From positions 62,001-126,000 of the forward strand of contig NZ_FZOR01000011.1 in assembly GCF_900188445.1 (NCBI RefSeq): DNA of 64,000 nt. The letters run 5' to 3'. Below are positions 50,868 to 60,370 of this stretch, piece after piece; the stretch's first letter is position 1, and every line of letters begins with the position of its first letter. The notes under the pieces were generated by a model that saw only the letters and a program-made list of their open reading frames with translations, was not told the origin of the DNA and searched no databases. The position numbers and the translations under genes were made by a program. Origin of the DNA: Actinomadura meyerae. Lineage in GTDB: Bacteria; Actinomycetota; Actinomycetes; Streptosporangiales; Streptosporangiaceae.

Positions 50868-52349
50868 CTATGCGGGTGGCCGGAGCCGCACGTACGGCTC
50901 CGGGATGCGGTCGGCATCGTCGAACACGAGCGTCAGGTGCAGGCCGAGATGGCCGGAGCCGGTGCCCTCGGAACCGCTGGACAGCGCCTGCCTGCGCAGC
51001 TCCATCGTCCGGCGCGGAAGCTTCATCAGGTCGGCCGCCATCAGCTCCTTGACCTCACGGGCGAACTGGGCGGGGTAGCGCCCGTCCCGGCACCAGGCGA
51101 CGACGGGGATCCCGGCGACCAGCCCGACCCAGTGCTCGTCCGCCTCGTCGTCCTCACCGCTCCACGGCGGGAAGGCCAGCGCGAGGACGGCCGTGGACTC
51201 CTCGGAGAGCCGGGAGAAGAGCTCCTCCTTGTCGTACTCGCCGGACCGTGCCACGAGGCAGACCGGCGGGTCGACCGAGTGCCCGGACAGCCAGTCCCAC
51301 TTGTGCCGCCAGTAGTGGTGGAGCTCGGCGTGCCGCATCCGCTCCAGGCTGCGCACGACGACCGGGTACCGGATGCCGACGCGGTGCTCGAACCCCGCGA
51401 CCTTGATCCTGATCTGCTCGACCGGGTGGTCCAGCAGGTCGCGGGGCAGGATGAACTCGATCGTGAGGTCGGGACCGCGCCGCCCGATCACCGAGCTCTC
51501 CGCGGTGAGCAGCCGTTCGAGCAGCTCGGGGATCCGGCTGAGCGGCAGCGCCTCGTCGCTGCCGTACAGCGTGCTGCCGGGCTCGCGGCCCACCTGGAGC
51601 CACGCGGTGATGAGGTAGCGGTCCGCCTCCAGTGCGTCGGGCGCGCACTCGATGACCAGGTAGTTCTCCGCCGGCTCCGGCGGCCCTCCGCGCACGGCCG
51701 CGGGCCCGCCGCCCCCTTGTAGCACGGCGCGGTCGAGGCCCTGCGCCTCGATCTGCCGGCGCACCCAGTCGCGGAAGGGACCCGCCGTCGGATACCCCGC
51801 GTACTCGGCCAGGTCGCTCACGAACACCAGCAGCGGCGGGGTGCCGTCCGGCCCGTCGGGCATCTCCTCTAACAGGGCGACGACGTCGTGCAGGCTGCGG
51901 ACTTCGCGGTCCAGCGAGGGCCAGGCCGGCCCGACCGCCCGCCGGTAGAGCATGGGAAACCGGCCAAGGTGCGTCAGGCCGGGGTCGGTCCGCTCCAGCG
52001 ACGTGATCAGTTCGTGCAGCTCCCGCCGCTCCGCCTGGTCGAGCCACGGCTCCGGCAGCAGCTCGGCGACGACCTCCCCGAGCGCCCTTACCGAGAGGCT
52101 GGCCGGATAGAACGTCTGCAGGATCCGCACCAGCGCCTGCGCCGCGCCCGGATAGGCCAGCAGCGCGTCGACCAGCGCCCACACGTCGAGCATGTCCTTG
52201 TCGTGGCGGACGTAGTCCAGCCGGTGCCCGAGCTCGCGCTCCAGCGCCTGCACATGGAGGGCGCGCTCGCGCTGGACGCTCATCGCGTCGACGCGGCGGA
52301 TCGCCTCGACGAGCCGATGCTGATCAGCGACGTTCAGCGACGTGATCAA
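50868..52349 (-). CDS. VMAP (vWA-MoxR-associated protein) with N-terminal helical adaptor domain, 493 aa
   Basis: A helical N-terminus (about 1-90) of effector-associated type comes first, then a second helical region. The VMAP-C domain (about 210-480) has NYLVIECAPDALEADRYLITAWLQ (shown in part: YLITAWLQVG), IEFILPRDLLDHPVEQIRIKV, GIRYPVVVRSLERM and a pair of cysteines. VMAP proteins link the MoxR/vWA core to an effector. The TTG start at 52349 is supported by GGAGG 5 bases upstream; no ATG or GTG fits nearby. First gene of the three-gene operon. Confidence 0.8.
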   Translation of the reverse strand: MITSLNVADQHRLVEAIRRVDAMSVQRERALHVQALERELGHRLDYVRHDKDMLDVWALVDALLAYPGAAQALVRILQTFYPASLSVRALGEVVAELLPEPWLDQAERRELHELITSLERTDPGLTHLGRFPMLYRRAVGPAWPSLDREVRSLHDVVALLEEMPDGPDGTPPLLVFVSDLAEYAGYPTAGPFRDWVRRQIEAQGLDRAVLQGGGGPAAVRGGPPEPAENYLVIECAPDALEADRYLITAWLQVGREPGSTLYGSDEALPLSRIPELLERLLTAESSVIGRRGPDLTIEFILPRDLLDHPVEQIRIKVAGFEHRVGIRYPVVVRSLERMRHAELHHYWRHKWDWLSGHSVDPPVCLVARSGEYDKEELFSRLSEESTAVLALAFPPWSGEDDEADEHWVGLVAGIPVVAWCRDGRYPAQFAREVKELMAADLMKLPRRTMELRRQALSSGSEGTGSGHLGLHLTLVFDDADRIPEPYVRLRPPA

Positions 52350-52516
52350 ACGCGCCTCCGACCGAAGGACGGCGGCGAAGAATGCCGCCAGGTTCGACGC
52401 TGGAAGCGTACCTCCGCGACACGCGCCGCAAGGCGCCCCTTACCCCCGATCCGAAGCGACCGGAATTGGCCGCCCGCATTGTGTCCCCTTACACAGTGAT
52501 CATGGCGGAGCGCGGG

Positions 52517-53893
52517 CTAGGTGTCTCCCGCGGCCGGCAGCGCCGCGCCTCCCGCGGCGACCCTCTCCCCCGGCCGCGGGGCGTGCGCCTGCGCGGGCCG
52601 CCGCCAGGAACGGCGGTCGGGAGTCCGGATGAGGACGAATGCCGCGAGGCCGATCACCCCGAATGCGATGGTCACCGCGGCCGCCGCCGGCCGGGTTCCG
52701 AGTGCGGTGATCACATAACCTCCGGAAAGGGCGCCGAACGTCACCGCACCGGTCGTGATGAACCGGTGGACCCCCTCAACTCGGCCCAGAACTCGGCGCG
52801 GAATGACCCTGCCCTGGTACACCGCCAGCGCGACGTTGATGTGGGCCCCCGTGAAACTGCAGGCGCCCCATGCGCACAGGCCGACCAGCGGATCGTCCAC
52901 GCCCGCGACGATGAGCAGGAGCGGCAGCCACAGCGCAACACCCCACTTGACCGTCGGGCCGGGGGTGAGGAAGCGAACGGTGGCGGGAGCGGTGACCGCA
53001 CCGAGAAGTCCGGCGGCACCGGACGTGGCGAGCATGGTGCCGATGATGGAACCGGAGAATTCGCGCCGCTCGGCCTCGACCACCAGCAGCAGAATGACGA
53101 CTTGGAAACCGACGTTCGCGACCGCGCAGGCTCCGAGCGACACGGAGAGGAACTTGTCGCGATATATCCAGCGAAACCCTTCTTTGAAGGAGTTCAGGAC
53201 TCTTCTCGCCGAGATCTCCGACAGTTTCGGCAACTTTTGCCGGGGAGCTCCGATGGATTTGAGGCGGGATCTCAAGGCGATGAGCGAGAAGACGGAGAGG
53301 AGCGATGTCAGGCCGTCTAAAATGTAGGGTGCGGCGCGCCCGAGCGTGAACATCACGCCCCCCACGGGCCTGCCGAGAACAATGGCCAGATGATGCCGGG
53401 CCTCGCTCGTTCCCATCGCGTTCTCGGCCTTGCCGTCCGGTACGACGTAGCGGACGGTGGCCAGTTCGGCCATCCGGAAGAAGACGGCGCACGATCCGTC
53501 GACCACCGCCGCCAGCACCAGCATCGGCCAGGGCGCGGTGAACGCGCAGAGGCAGCCGACCAGGACGATCGAGTTGACCACCCGGATCAGCTGGCTGACC
53601 AACATGATCCGCCAGCGGTCCGAGCGGTCGACGATCAGCCCGACCGGCAGGTGCAGGAGCAGTCCCGGGATCGTGCTCGCGGCCGCCACCCAGCCCGCCA
53701 CGATCGGTGAGCCCGTCAGCGCGAGGGCCAGCAGCGGATTGGCCGCGGCGGCGCCGAGCGTGCCCAGTTGCGACAGCACCGAGCCGCTCAGCAGCAGGCG
53801 GAAATCCCGGCGCCAGTAATCGTCATTCCCACCATTAGCATCGGCCTCGCCGCCGCCATCCTGAGAGGCCGTTCCCGGCGCGGCGGCGGTCAC
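52517..53893 (-). CDS. MFS transporter, EntS-like, 458 aa
   Basis: Twelve predicted helices starting after DDYWRRDFRLLLSGSVLSQLG. Motif A-like segment LPVGLIVDRSDRWRIM is present, with the cytoplasmic loop between TM6 and TM7 containing RLKSIGAPRQKLPKLSE. It resembles enterobactin-exporter-type MFS3 proteins. GTG at 53893 is chosen; a GTG at 53944 would add 17 residues and both have weak ribosome sites. Its position between the two FXS-type clusters makes export of a RiPP product plausible but unproven. Confidence 0.85.
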   Translation of the reverse strand: MTAAAPGTASQDGGGEADANGGNDDYWRRDFRLLLSGSVLSQLGTLGAAAANPLLALALTGSPIVAGWVAAASTIPGLLLHLPVGLIVDRSDRWRIMLVSQLIRVVNSIVLVGCLCAFTAPWPMLVLAAVVDGSCAVFFRMAELATVRYVVPDGKAENAMGTSEARHHLAIVLGRPVGGVMFTLGRAAPYILDGLTSLLSVFSLIALRSRLKSIGAPRQKLPKLSEISARRVLNSFKEGFRWIYRDKFLSVSLGACAVANVGFQVVILLLVVEAERREFSGSIIGTMLATSGAAGLLGAVTAPATVRFLTPGPTVKWGVALWLPLLLIVAGVDDPLVGLCAWGACSFTGAHINVALAVYQGRVIPRRVLGRVEGVHRFITTGAVTFGALSGGYVITALGTRPAAAAVTIAFGVIGLAAFVLIRTPDRRSWRRPAQAHAPRPGERVAAGGAALPAAGDT

Positions 53894-54236
53894 CTTCCGA
53901 CTTCTCCTCGCTCCAGACCGCGGCCCCACCTCGGCCGCGTCCACCTGTGCAGTTCACTATCGACCTGCCCCGGCGAACGGGACACAAGGTCGCGCCGGGC
54001 ACAAAATTCGACCAGGAGTCGCCCAAAGTACCCGGCCGCCACCCATTCACGGCCTGACGATAAGACAGACCCGGCGGCGCCGGAATCTTAGCGTACAATT
54101 GCCCGGACACCGAATCGACATCTCTGCAAATCGGACAAAAAAAGCGACTTCTGCCGTTCGGGGCAAAGTCCGCGCACCTAAGGAGACTCGCCACAGAGGG
54201 CACATTGGGCGATATGCGCGGAGGAACAGGCGCGGG
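53894..54236. other. 343-bp intergenic region, no gene seen
   Basis: It lies between the nSTAND gene stop and the MFS start and is less GC-rich than the surroundings, with A-tracts (for example around 54131). One open frame of 122 codons crosses it but overlaps the MFS gene and has no ribosome site or family features. Confidence 0.5.
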
Positions 54237-55922
54237 TTACGCGATGCCGGACAGGGCGCGCTTGGCGATCAGCGCCTCGCGGTTGGCACCGTCCCGTCCG
54301 AGGACGTCCTCGAACACCGCACGGGCGGCGCGCGTCCGTCCGGCCTGGCAGAGCGCCCGCCCGAGCGCGGTCTGGATGGAGAGTTCGTGCGGTAGCCGCC
54401 CCGCCGCCGCACGGAGCTGCCGCACGGCCTCCCCCGGGTCGTCGGTCAGCAGGATCCGCCCGATTCCGGTGAGCAGCCAGCCCACGGCCGTGTTGTCCGG
54501 GACCGCCTCGAAGATCGCCGCGGCCTCCCGGTAGCGCGCCACCGCCGTCTTCGGGTCCCCGCTCTCGTGGGCGAGGTCTCCGAGGAAGGTCGTGGTGACC
54601 GCAAGGCCTCGCAGATCGTCGTCCCCGCACCCTCGGACGGCCGCCTCCGCGTGCCGCCGCGCGAGTTCGGTGTCGCCGTCCGCCAGTGCTCGGTGCGCCT
54701 GGCGCAGCCGTGCCGCGGCACCCGGCCTGCGGATCGGAACCGCACCGGCGCCGAGCCGCCCGGCGGGCTCGATGAGCCGCGGATGCAGGATCTCGTAGCA
54801 CAGGCCGCCGTCCCGGGCACGGGCCCGGATGAGGTGGGCGTCCTGGATCGCGTCGACGACCGCCTTGGGCACGTCCTCGCACGCACGGGCGGCGGGCACG
54901 CCCGCACGCCCCTGCGGCCCGCCGAACAGAGACCGGAACCAGGAGCAGAGAGCAGTCGCCAGGAGACTGTGGTCGGCGGCGATGGTCGAGAGGCTGTGGG
55001 CGCAGAAATCCGTGAGGGCGGCATCCACCTCGGTGCGCAGCCGCTCGGCGGTGATCTCGCCTTCTCCGGACAGCCGCTCCCAGACCCGCCCCAAAGCGAG
55101 TTGCAGGAGCACCGGCTGGACGCGCGCGGTCGTCTGCGAACCCGTTCCCGTACGCAGCGTCCTCAGTTCACTGACCAGTGCCTCGGCGCCTGCGCCGGAA
55201 CGCCCCAACCGGTGGAGCGGCGCCTCGACGACCTCGCGCGCCGCCGCGGGCGTCAGCGCTTCGAGCCCGTAGACGGCGGGCGGCGCCTGGGCGAGCCCGT
55301 CGGCCGCCTCCAGCGCCTCGTCCAGGACGTCGTCGCGCACGACGAGCAGCAGGTGCAGATCGGGCACCTCGTGCAGCGCCCCCGCCAGTTCGTCGAGGAA
55401 GCTCCGGCGATGGCGCTCGTGCCGCCCGGAGGCGCACAGCAGGACATCGGCCCCGTCGATGGCCCCGAGCACCGGCGACCGGTGATCGGACCGGTCCGCG
55501 CGGATCCGCCTGCGCAGGAACGTGGCCAGCGTCACCTCGCAGATGCGGACGGGCGACTCCCGCGCGTACCACGAGGCGAGCACGGCGAGCCGGAACGGAT
55601 CGTGCTCGGCCAGCGCGGCCACGGGGAACGACGGCCGGTAGGCCATGTGCGCCACGGGAAGGACGTGCGCGCCCTCGGCACGCAGCAGGGGGACGGTCCC
55701 CGCCCGCAGCAGCGAGGTCTTGCCCACGCCGGCGCTTCCGTGCAGGATCACGAGGCGATTGGTCGTCCACAGTTCGGCGACTTCGCCGCTCTCCCGGTCC
55801 CTGCCGCGGAACTCCTCCCGATCGGCCTCGTCCATGGCGCGCAGGCCGACATAGGGGCCGCGGGGGCCGGGCAGAGACTGCGCGATCATCATTTCGTCCA
55901 AAGATGGGGCACCCATTGGCAT
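54237..55922 (-). CDS. nSTAND1-type NTPase with C-terminal TPR-like repeats, 561 aa
   Basis: The N-terminus [22 protein letters not shown] is the entry signature of nSTAND1 NTPases. Walker [13 protein letters not shown] lies near residue 60, followed by [12 protein letters not shown] and [11 protein letters not shown] winged-helix-like segment precedes TPR-like helices (about 395-555: [41 protein letters not shown]). No effector domain is fused at the N-terminus, unlike many nSTAND proteins, so it may act on a separate partner. ATG at 55922 or 55916; the ribosome site is weak. Confidence 0.8.
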   Translation of the reverse strand: MPMGAPSLDEMMIAQSLPGPRGPYVGLRAMDEADREEFRGRDRESGEVAELWTTNRLVILHGSAGVGKTSLLRAGTVPLLRAEGAHVLPVAHMAYRPSFPVAALAEHDPFRLAVLASWYARESPVRICEVTLATFLRRRIRADRSDHRSPVLGAIDGADVLLCASGRHERHRRSFLDELAGALHEVPDLHLLLVVRDDVLDEALEAADGLAQAPPAVYGLEALTPAAAREVVEAPLHRLGRSGAGAEALVSELRTLRTGTGSQTTARVQPVLLQLALGRVWERLSGEGEITAERLRTEVDAALTDFCAHSLSTIAADHSLLATALCSWFRSLFGGPQGRAGVPAARACEDVPKAVVDAIQDAHLIRARARDGGLCYEILHPRLIEPAGRLGAGAVPIRRPGAAARLRQAHRALADGDTELARRHAEAAVRGCGDDDLRGLAVTTTFLGDLAHESGDPKTAVARYREAAAIFEAVPDNTAVGWLLTGIGRILLTDDPGEAVRQLRAAAGRLPHELSIQTALGRALCQAGRTRAARAVFEDVLGRDGANREALIAKRALSGIA

Positions 55923-56033
55923 ATGGTGCCGCCCGGTTCGCCCGAGCCTAGCGCACAGTCGCTCGAAACGGCTGGTGAACGCGACAGAGAAACAACCGCT
56001 TCGAGCAGCCGAAAAACGCGAACGGGTCGGCCG

Positions 56034-56252
56034 TTAATCGCTGCCGGCCCACGCAAGATCGGCTTCGGTTCCCCGCACCCCGTCGAGCGCCGCCGTCGAG
56101 ATCCCGCCACTGGAGCCGCTGTTGTCGAATGAGCGGCTCAAGGAACCGCGCCGTGCCAGCTCCGTTCTCGTCCGCCGCAGCCCGGGACTCTGGTCGCCCA
56201 CTGCCTCCGTCGGGACGTCCTTGCTGGACAATAGGAAGTTGACCTTCGGCAT
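56034..56252 (-). CDS. 72-aa peptide with internal FDN motif, candidate second cyclophane RiPP precursor
   Basis: ATG at 56252 behind GGGAGAGG. The peptide is polar throughout, with a leader-like start MPKVNFLLSSKDVPTEA, then SFDNSGSSGG near residues 41-50, and it ends DLAWAGSD. FDN is the same three-residue core found in the first FxsA (AGFDNRV), and a second fxsB lies 2.8 kb away. It does not fit the FxSxx-COOH rule at its C-terminus. Gene reality is supported by the ribosome site and clean stop; function is inference. Confidence 0.55.
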   Translation of the reverse strand: MPKVNFLLSSKDVPTEAVGDQSPGLRRTRTELARRGSLSRSFDNSGSSGGISTAALDGVRGTEADLAWAGSD

Positions 56253-56420
56253 CGACCTCTCCCTGCATCCGGTTGGCATGGCGACACCCACACTGATCGC
56301 GGCAAGCCGTCACCAGCATGATTACAAACAGTGGGCCGCAGCGCCAGGGACAATCTCGTGCGCCAATTCGGTCCGACGGCAGAGGAGAGCGGGAACGACC
56401 GAAAAGTGCAGACTCCCTGC

Positions 56421-56477
56421 GTGTCATCTGACACATATCTAAATCTGCGCCATCAATATACTGTCCAAGTTGGCGCA
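56421..56477. promoter_or_regulatory. two inverted repeats upstream of the NB-ARC/TPR gene
   Basis: GTGTCA-TC-TGACAC (56421-56434) has perfect 6-bp arms, and TGCGCCA (56446-56452) pairs with TGGCGCA (56471-56477) across 18 bases. Both lie in an AT-rich stretch, unusual for this genome, in the divergent region between the 72-aa peptide and the NB-ARC gene. Likely promoter and operator; the regulator is unknown. Confidence 0.5.
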
Positions 56478-56541
56478 TTTGCTTGACTACGACGTGAGAC
56501 AGCTTGCTCCACAGGGCTTCAGCGTGACGCAAGGGGATCGA

Positions 56542-59061
56542 GTGATCAATACGCAACCCGACCCATCGCCAAGGATTCCCCAGGTCTGGGGCAAGGTCCC
56601 GCCCCGGAACAAGAACTTCACCGGCCGCACCGACCTGCTCGCCCGGCTGCGCGAGGGCATGGGCGGCCGGGCGACCGCGGTGCTGCCGCACGCGCTCCAC
56701 GGCCTCGGCGGGGTGGGCAAGACCCACATGGCGGTGGAGTACGCCTACCGGTACCAGTCCGACTACGACCTGGTCTGGTGGATTCCGGCGGACCAGCCGG
56801 TCCTCGTGCGCTCGTCCCTTGCGAGCCTCGCCCCGCGCCTCGGTCTTCCGTCGGCATCGGTGAGCGGGGTCGAGGAGGCGGCCAACGCCGTCCTGGAGGC
56901 GCTGCGCCGGGGGGACCCCTACACCGACTGGCTACTGATCTTCGACAACGCCGACGAGCCCGAGGAACTGACCGACATCCTTCCGCAGGGCCCCGGGCAC
57001 GTGCTGATCACTTCGCGCAACCACCGCTGGGCGGGGGTCGTCGACGCCGTTCCGATCGACGTGTTCACCCGTGCGGAGAGCGTGGAGTTCCTCACCAGGC
57101 GGGTACAGCGCGGGATCACCCCGGAAGACGCGAACCGGCTCGCCGAGGAGCTCGGCGACCTGCCGCTCGCCTTAGAGCAGGCGGGCGCGCTCCACGTCGA
57201 GACCGGCATCGCGGTGTCGGAGTACCTCCGGCTCCTGTCGGAGCGCACCAGCCAGTTGCTGTCCCAGGGGAGGCCGAGTGAGTACCCCGCGTCGATGACG
57301 GCCGCCTGGGCGCTGTCCGTCGCCAGTCTGGAGGAGAAGCTGCCCGAGGCGCTGGTCCTCCTGCGGTACTGCGCGTTCTTCGGCCCGGAGCCGATCCCGC
57401 GGGACGCGTTCAGCAAGGTCGTCCCCGGACTGAGCCCCGCGCTGTCGAACCTCATCGCCGACCCGATCCGGCTGGGCCGCGCCATCGGCGAACTCGGCCG
57501 GTTCGCACTCGCCCGGCTGGACCTGCCCGCCAGGACCATCCAGGTCCACCGGCTGATCCAGGCCCTGGTCCGCGACGAGCTGCAAACGGCGGAGCAGGAG
57601 CGCCTCCGCCACGAGGTACACCTCCTCCTGGCGAACTACACTCCCGCGGACCCCGCCGACGCGGGCAACTGGGACACCTATCTCAACGCTCTCGCGCACC
57701 TCGGGCCGGCCCGGGTGGCCCAATGCCCGGAGCCGGTCGTCCGCGAGCTCGCCCGCAACATGATCACCTTCCTGTACGCCTCGTCCGACTACCTCTCGGC
57801 GCAGTCGTTCGTCCAGACGTTCATCGAACGCTGGTCGGCGGCCTCCGGAGCCGACCACGAGGACGTCCTCGAACTGAAGGTGCAGCTCGGCAACCTCCTG
57901 CGCGAACTCGGCCGGTACGACGAGGCGGCCGTGCTGAACAGGGAGACGCACCTCGCGGCGGAGAAGTCCCTCGGCCTCGACCACGGCACGACGCTGCGCG
58001 CGCTGCGCGGACAAGCGGCGGACCTCAGGGCGAGCGGCGACTTCCAGTCGGCGCACGAGATCGACGAGGAGGCCCTCCGCCGTTTCGTCGTGAAGCTCGG
58101 CAAGCAGCACTGGGACACCTGGCGCGCCATCAACAGCGTGGCGCTGGACCACGGTCTCAAGAGCGACTACACGAACGCCCGGGCACTCCTCGAAGGAGTG
58201 ATCCGCGACATCCGCGCGAGCGACCCCTCCCCCAATCCGGCCTCGTATCTCAACATCTACACGGGACTGGCGCGGGCGGTCCGCCTCAGCGGCGACTTCT
58301 CCGAGGCGTGCGACCTCGGCGAGGACGCCTACGCCTACGGCGTCGAGCGGCTGGGGCCCGAGCACGCGTGGACGCTGCGCACCGGCAAGGACCTGTCGAT
58401 CGCCTGGCGCCGGGCGGGCGACTACGACCGCGCCCTCGAACTCGCCGAGGAGATCCACCAGCGGTACGTGCGCAGCTTCGGGCTCGACCACCCCGACACG
58501 CTGGCCGCCGCGATCTGCCTGGCGAACATCCGGCGCACGATCGGCCAGTTGCAGGACGCGCTGACGCTCGCGGACGACACCGTCCGCCGCTACCCGCGCG
58601 TCTACACCGCCGAGCACCCCTACTACCACGCCTGCGCGGGGAACCTGGCCATCCTGCGGCGGATCACCGGGGACGCCGGCGTCGCCCGGAAGGTCAACGA
58701 GGAGTCGCTGGCCGGCCTGGAAGTGAAGCTCGGCCGCGACCACCACTACTCCCTCTCGGTGGCGATCAACCTGGCCAGCGACCTGGCCGACCTCGGCGAG
58801 GCCGAACCGGCGTACCGGCTGTGCTCCGGCACGCTCCGCCGGCTCCGCACGCTGCTGGGCGACAACCACCCGACGACGCTGTCGGCGGCCGCGAACACCA
58901 TCGCCAACCTGCGGGACCTCGGCAGGGACGACGAGGCGGACGCGCTGTACCGCGACACCGAGGAGCGCTACCGCCGCACCCTCACCCTGGAGCATCCCGA
59001 CGCCCAGGTCTTCCTGGAGGGGCGGCGGCTGGACGCCGACTTCGACCCGCCGCCGATCTAA
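56542..59061 (+). CDS. fxsT: NB-ARC/TPR protein of the second FXS-type cluster, 839 aa
   Basis: GTG at 56542 with AAGGGG 5 bases upstream; earlier in-frame GTG (56524) and TTG (56470) have poorer sites. The NB-ARC core shows PPRNKNFTGRTDLL, Walker A HGLGGVGKTHMA, Walker B WLLIFDNADEPEEL, VLITSRNHRW and LPLALEQAGALH. Around ten TPR units follow to the C-terminus. It is closely similar in plan to the NB-ARC/TPR part of the 1386-aa protein (both read YDLVWWIPA after the P-loop) but lacks the vWA-like N-terminus. It is convergent with fxsB2, 13 bases apart. Confidence 0.88.
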   Translation: MINTQPDPSPRIPQVWGKVPPRNKNFTGRTDLLARLREGMGGRATAVLPHALHGLGGVGKTHMAVEYAYRYQSDYDLVWWIPADQPVLVRSSLASLAPRLGLPSASVSGVEEAANAVLEALRRGDPYTDWLLIFDNADEPEELTDILPQGPGHVLITSRNHRWAGVVDAVPIDVFTRAESVEFLTRRVQRGITPEDANRLAEELGDLPLALEQAGALHVETGIAVSEYLRLLSERTSQLLSQGRPSEYPASMTAAWALSVASLEEKLPEALVLLRYCAFFGPEPIPRDAFSKVVPGLSPALSNLIADPIRLGRAIGELGRFALARLDLPARTIQVHRLIQALVRDELQTAEQERLRHEVHLLLANYTPADPADAGNWDTYLNALAHLGPARVAQCPEPVVRELARNMITFLYASSDYLSAQSFVQTFIERWSAASGADHEDVLELKVQLGNLLRELGRYDEAAVLNRETHLAAEKSLGLDHGTTLRALRGQAADLRASGDFQSAHEIDEEALRRFVVKLGKQHWDTWRAINSVALDHGLKSDYTNARALLEGVIRDIRASDPSPNPASYLNIYTGLARAVRLSGDFSEACDLGEDAYAYGVERLGPEHAWTLRTGKDLSIAWRRAGDYDRALELAEEIHQRYVRSFGLDHPDTLAAAICLANIRRTIGQLQDALTLADDTVRRYPRVYTAEHPYYHACAGNLAILRRITGDAGVARKVNEESLAGLEVKLGRDHHYSLSVAINLASDLADLGEAEPAYRLCSGTLRRLRTLLGDNHPTTLSAAANTIANLRDLGRDDEADALYRDTEERYRRTLTLEHPDAQVFLEGRRLDADFDPPPI

Positions 59062-59074
59062 CCCACCCGCCGAT

Positions 59075-60298
59075 CTAGCCCGCCGCCACCGGTTCGGCGG
59101 CCAGCTCGCGGCTGACCACGTCCCGGATGTGGGTGATCAGCTTGAACAGGTCCCGGCAGTAGACCGAGGGGTTGCGGAAGCCCGTGCCCGACCGGTACCG
59201 GTGGGGGTAGAGGCCGGCGCCGCAGACCTCGTGCGCCGGGCAGGCCAGGCACTGGTCCGACAGCGCCCGCCGGCCGATCTGCCGCGCGGCGACCGACGGC
59301 AGCGCGAGGACGGTGTCGAACGGGTCGCGGGACACGTGCAGCCGGGTGCCCGCGGCGCCCTCGTAGGCCGACTTCAGCGAGTCGACCTGCTCGATCTCGC
59401 CGTTGGTCTCCACCACGACCACCGACACCGGGGACAGCCCGACCGCCTCGCTCCCGGACATCCGGCCGAACAGCAGCCGGATGATCTCGCTGAACAGCCG
59501 GATGCGCACGTCCGCGGCCTCCACGGCGTACCAGCGGTCGAAGATGGCGATGAGCCAGTCCGCGTAGGGTGTCGACTCGTCCGGCGGGCGGCCCGGAGGG
59601 GGCGTGTCCCAGTTGCCGTGCGGGAGCAGGAAGTCCATCTCGGGCGGGGCGAACTCCAGCAGCGACTCGTAGGTGGCGACCGGGTCGTTGCGCAGCTCGA
59701 TCGTGCTCAGCAGCCCGCCGAACAGGTGCCGGTGCCGGGGGCCGGTGAGCCGCTCCAGCCCGGCCCGCACCGCCTGGTAGCTGCCGCGCCCGTCGGCCCT
59801 CCGTCTGTGCCGGTCGTGACCCTCCTCGTCGCCGTCCACGCTCACGCCCACCATGACGCCGTACTCGGCGAACAGGTCGAGGAACACCTCGTCGAGCAGG
59901 ACGCCGTTGGTCTGCACGCTGAAACCCACGTGCGCATCGGTGCCGACGGCGGCGCGGACGACCTCGATCGCGTGGCGCAGATGCTCAGCGCCCGCCAGCA
60001 GTGGCTCACCGCCGTGCAGGACGACCTGGACCTCCGATAACAGGTTCGTCCGGGCGTGCTCGGCGATGCGCTGCGCCGTCCACTCCAGCACCTGGCGCGA
60101 CATGCGGCGCGGCTGCCGCCGCCAGCCCTGGTCGGCCATCTCGTACATGTAGCAGTAGTCGCACGCGAGGTTGCACCTGCTGTGCACCTTGAGGATGAAG
60201 TCGCGGAGGGGCGTGGGCCGCCAGCCGTCCTCCAGGAGGGCGCGGACGTCCAACGCGTCCGGCCACTCGCTGCCGGGCTCGCCGCTGCGGACGCCCAA
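59075..60298 (-). CDS. fxsB: second FxsB-family radical SAM/SPASM peptide maturase, 407 aa
   Basis: CxxxCxxC with Cys42, Cys46 and Cys49 (SRCNLACDYCYMYEM), HGGEPLLAG, GVSVDGDEEGHDRHR, and C-terminal cluster cysteines in DQCLACPAHEVCGAGLYPHRY and SVYCRDL. It resembles the first FxsB along its whole length, so the two are paralogues. The TTG start at 60298 has GGGGG about 7 bases upstream. No FxSxx-ending peptide is adjacent; the 72-aa FDN peptide is the best substrate candidate. Confidence 0.9.
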   Translation of the reverse strand: MGVRSGEPGSEWPDALDVRALLEDGWRPTPLRDFILKVHSRCNLACDYCYMYEMADQGWRRQPRRMSRQVLEWTAQRIAEHARTNLLSEVQVVLHGGEPLLAGAEHLRHAIEVVRAAVGTDAHVGFSVQTNGVLLDEVFLDLFAEYGVMVGVSVDGDEEGHDRHRRRADGRGSYQAVRAGLERLTGPRHRHLFGGLLSTIELRNDPVATYESLLEFAPPEMDFLLPHGNWDTPPPGRPPDESTPYADWLIAIFDRWYAVEAADVRIRLFSEIIRLLFGRMSGSEAVGLSPVSVVVVETNGEIEQVDSLKSAYEGAAGTRLHVSRDPFDTVLALPSVAARQIGRRALSDQCLACPAHEVCGAGLYPHRYRSGTGFRNPSVYCRDLFKLITHIRDVVSRELAAEPVAAG

Positions 60299-60370
60299 CT
60301 GCTGACCCCCAATGAGATCAAGACACGGCGCTGCGCTTCATGTTTTGCACTTTATGTCTAATTCACAAGA

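Noticed and set aside
53835..54203. A 122-codon minus-strand frame in the gap before the MFS gene
   Set aside because: It overlaps the MFS gene, lacks a ribosome site and has no recognisable feature.
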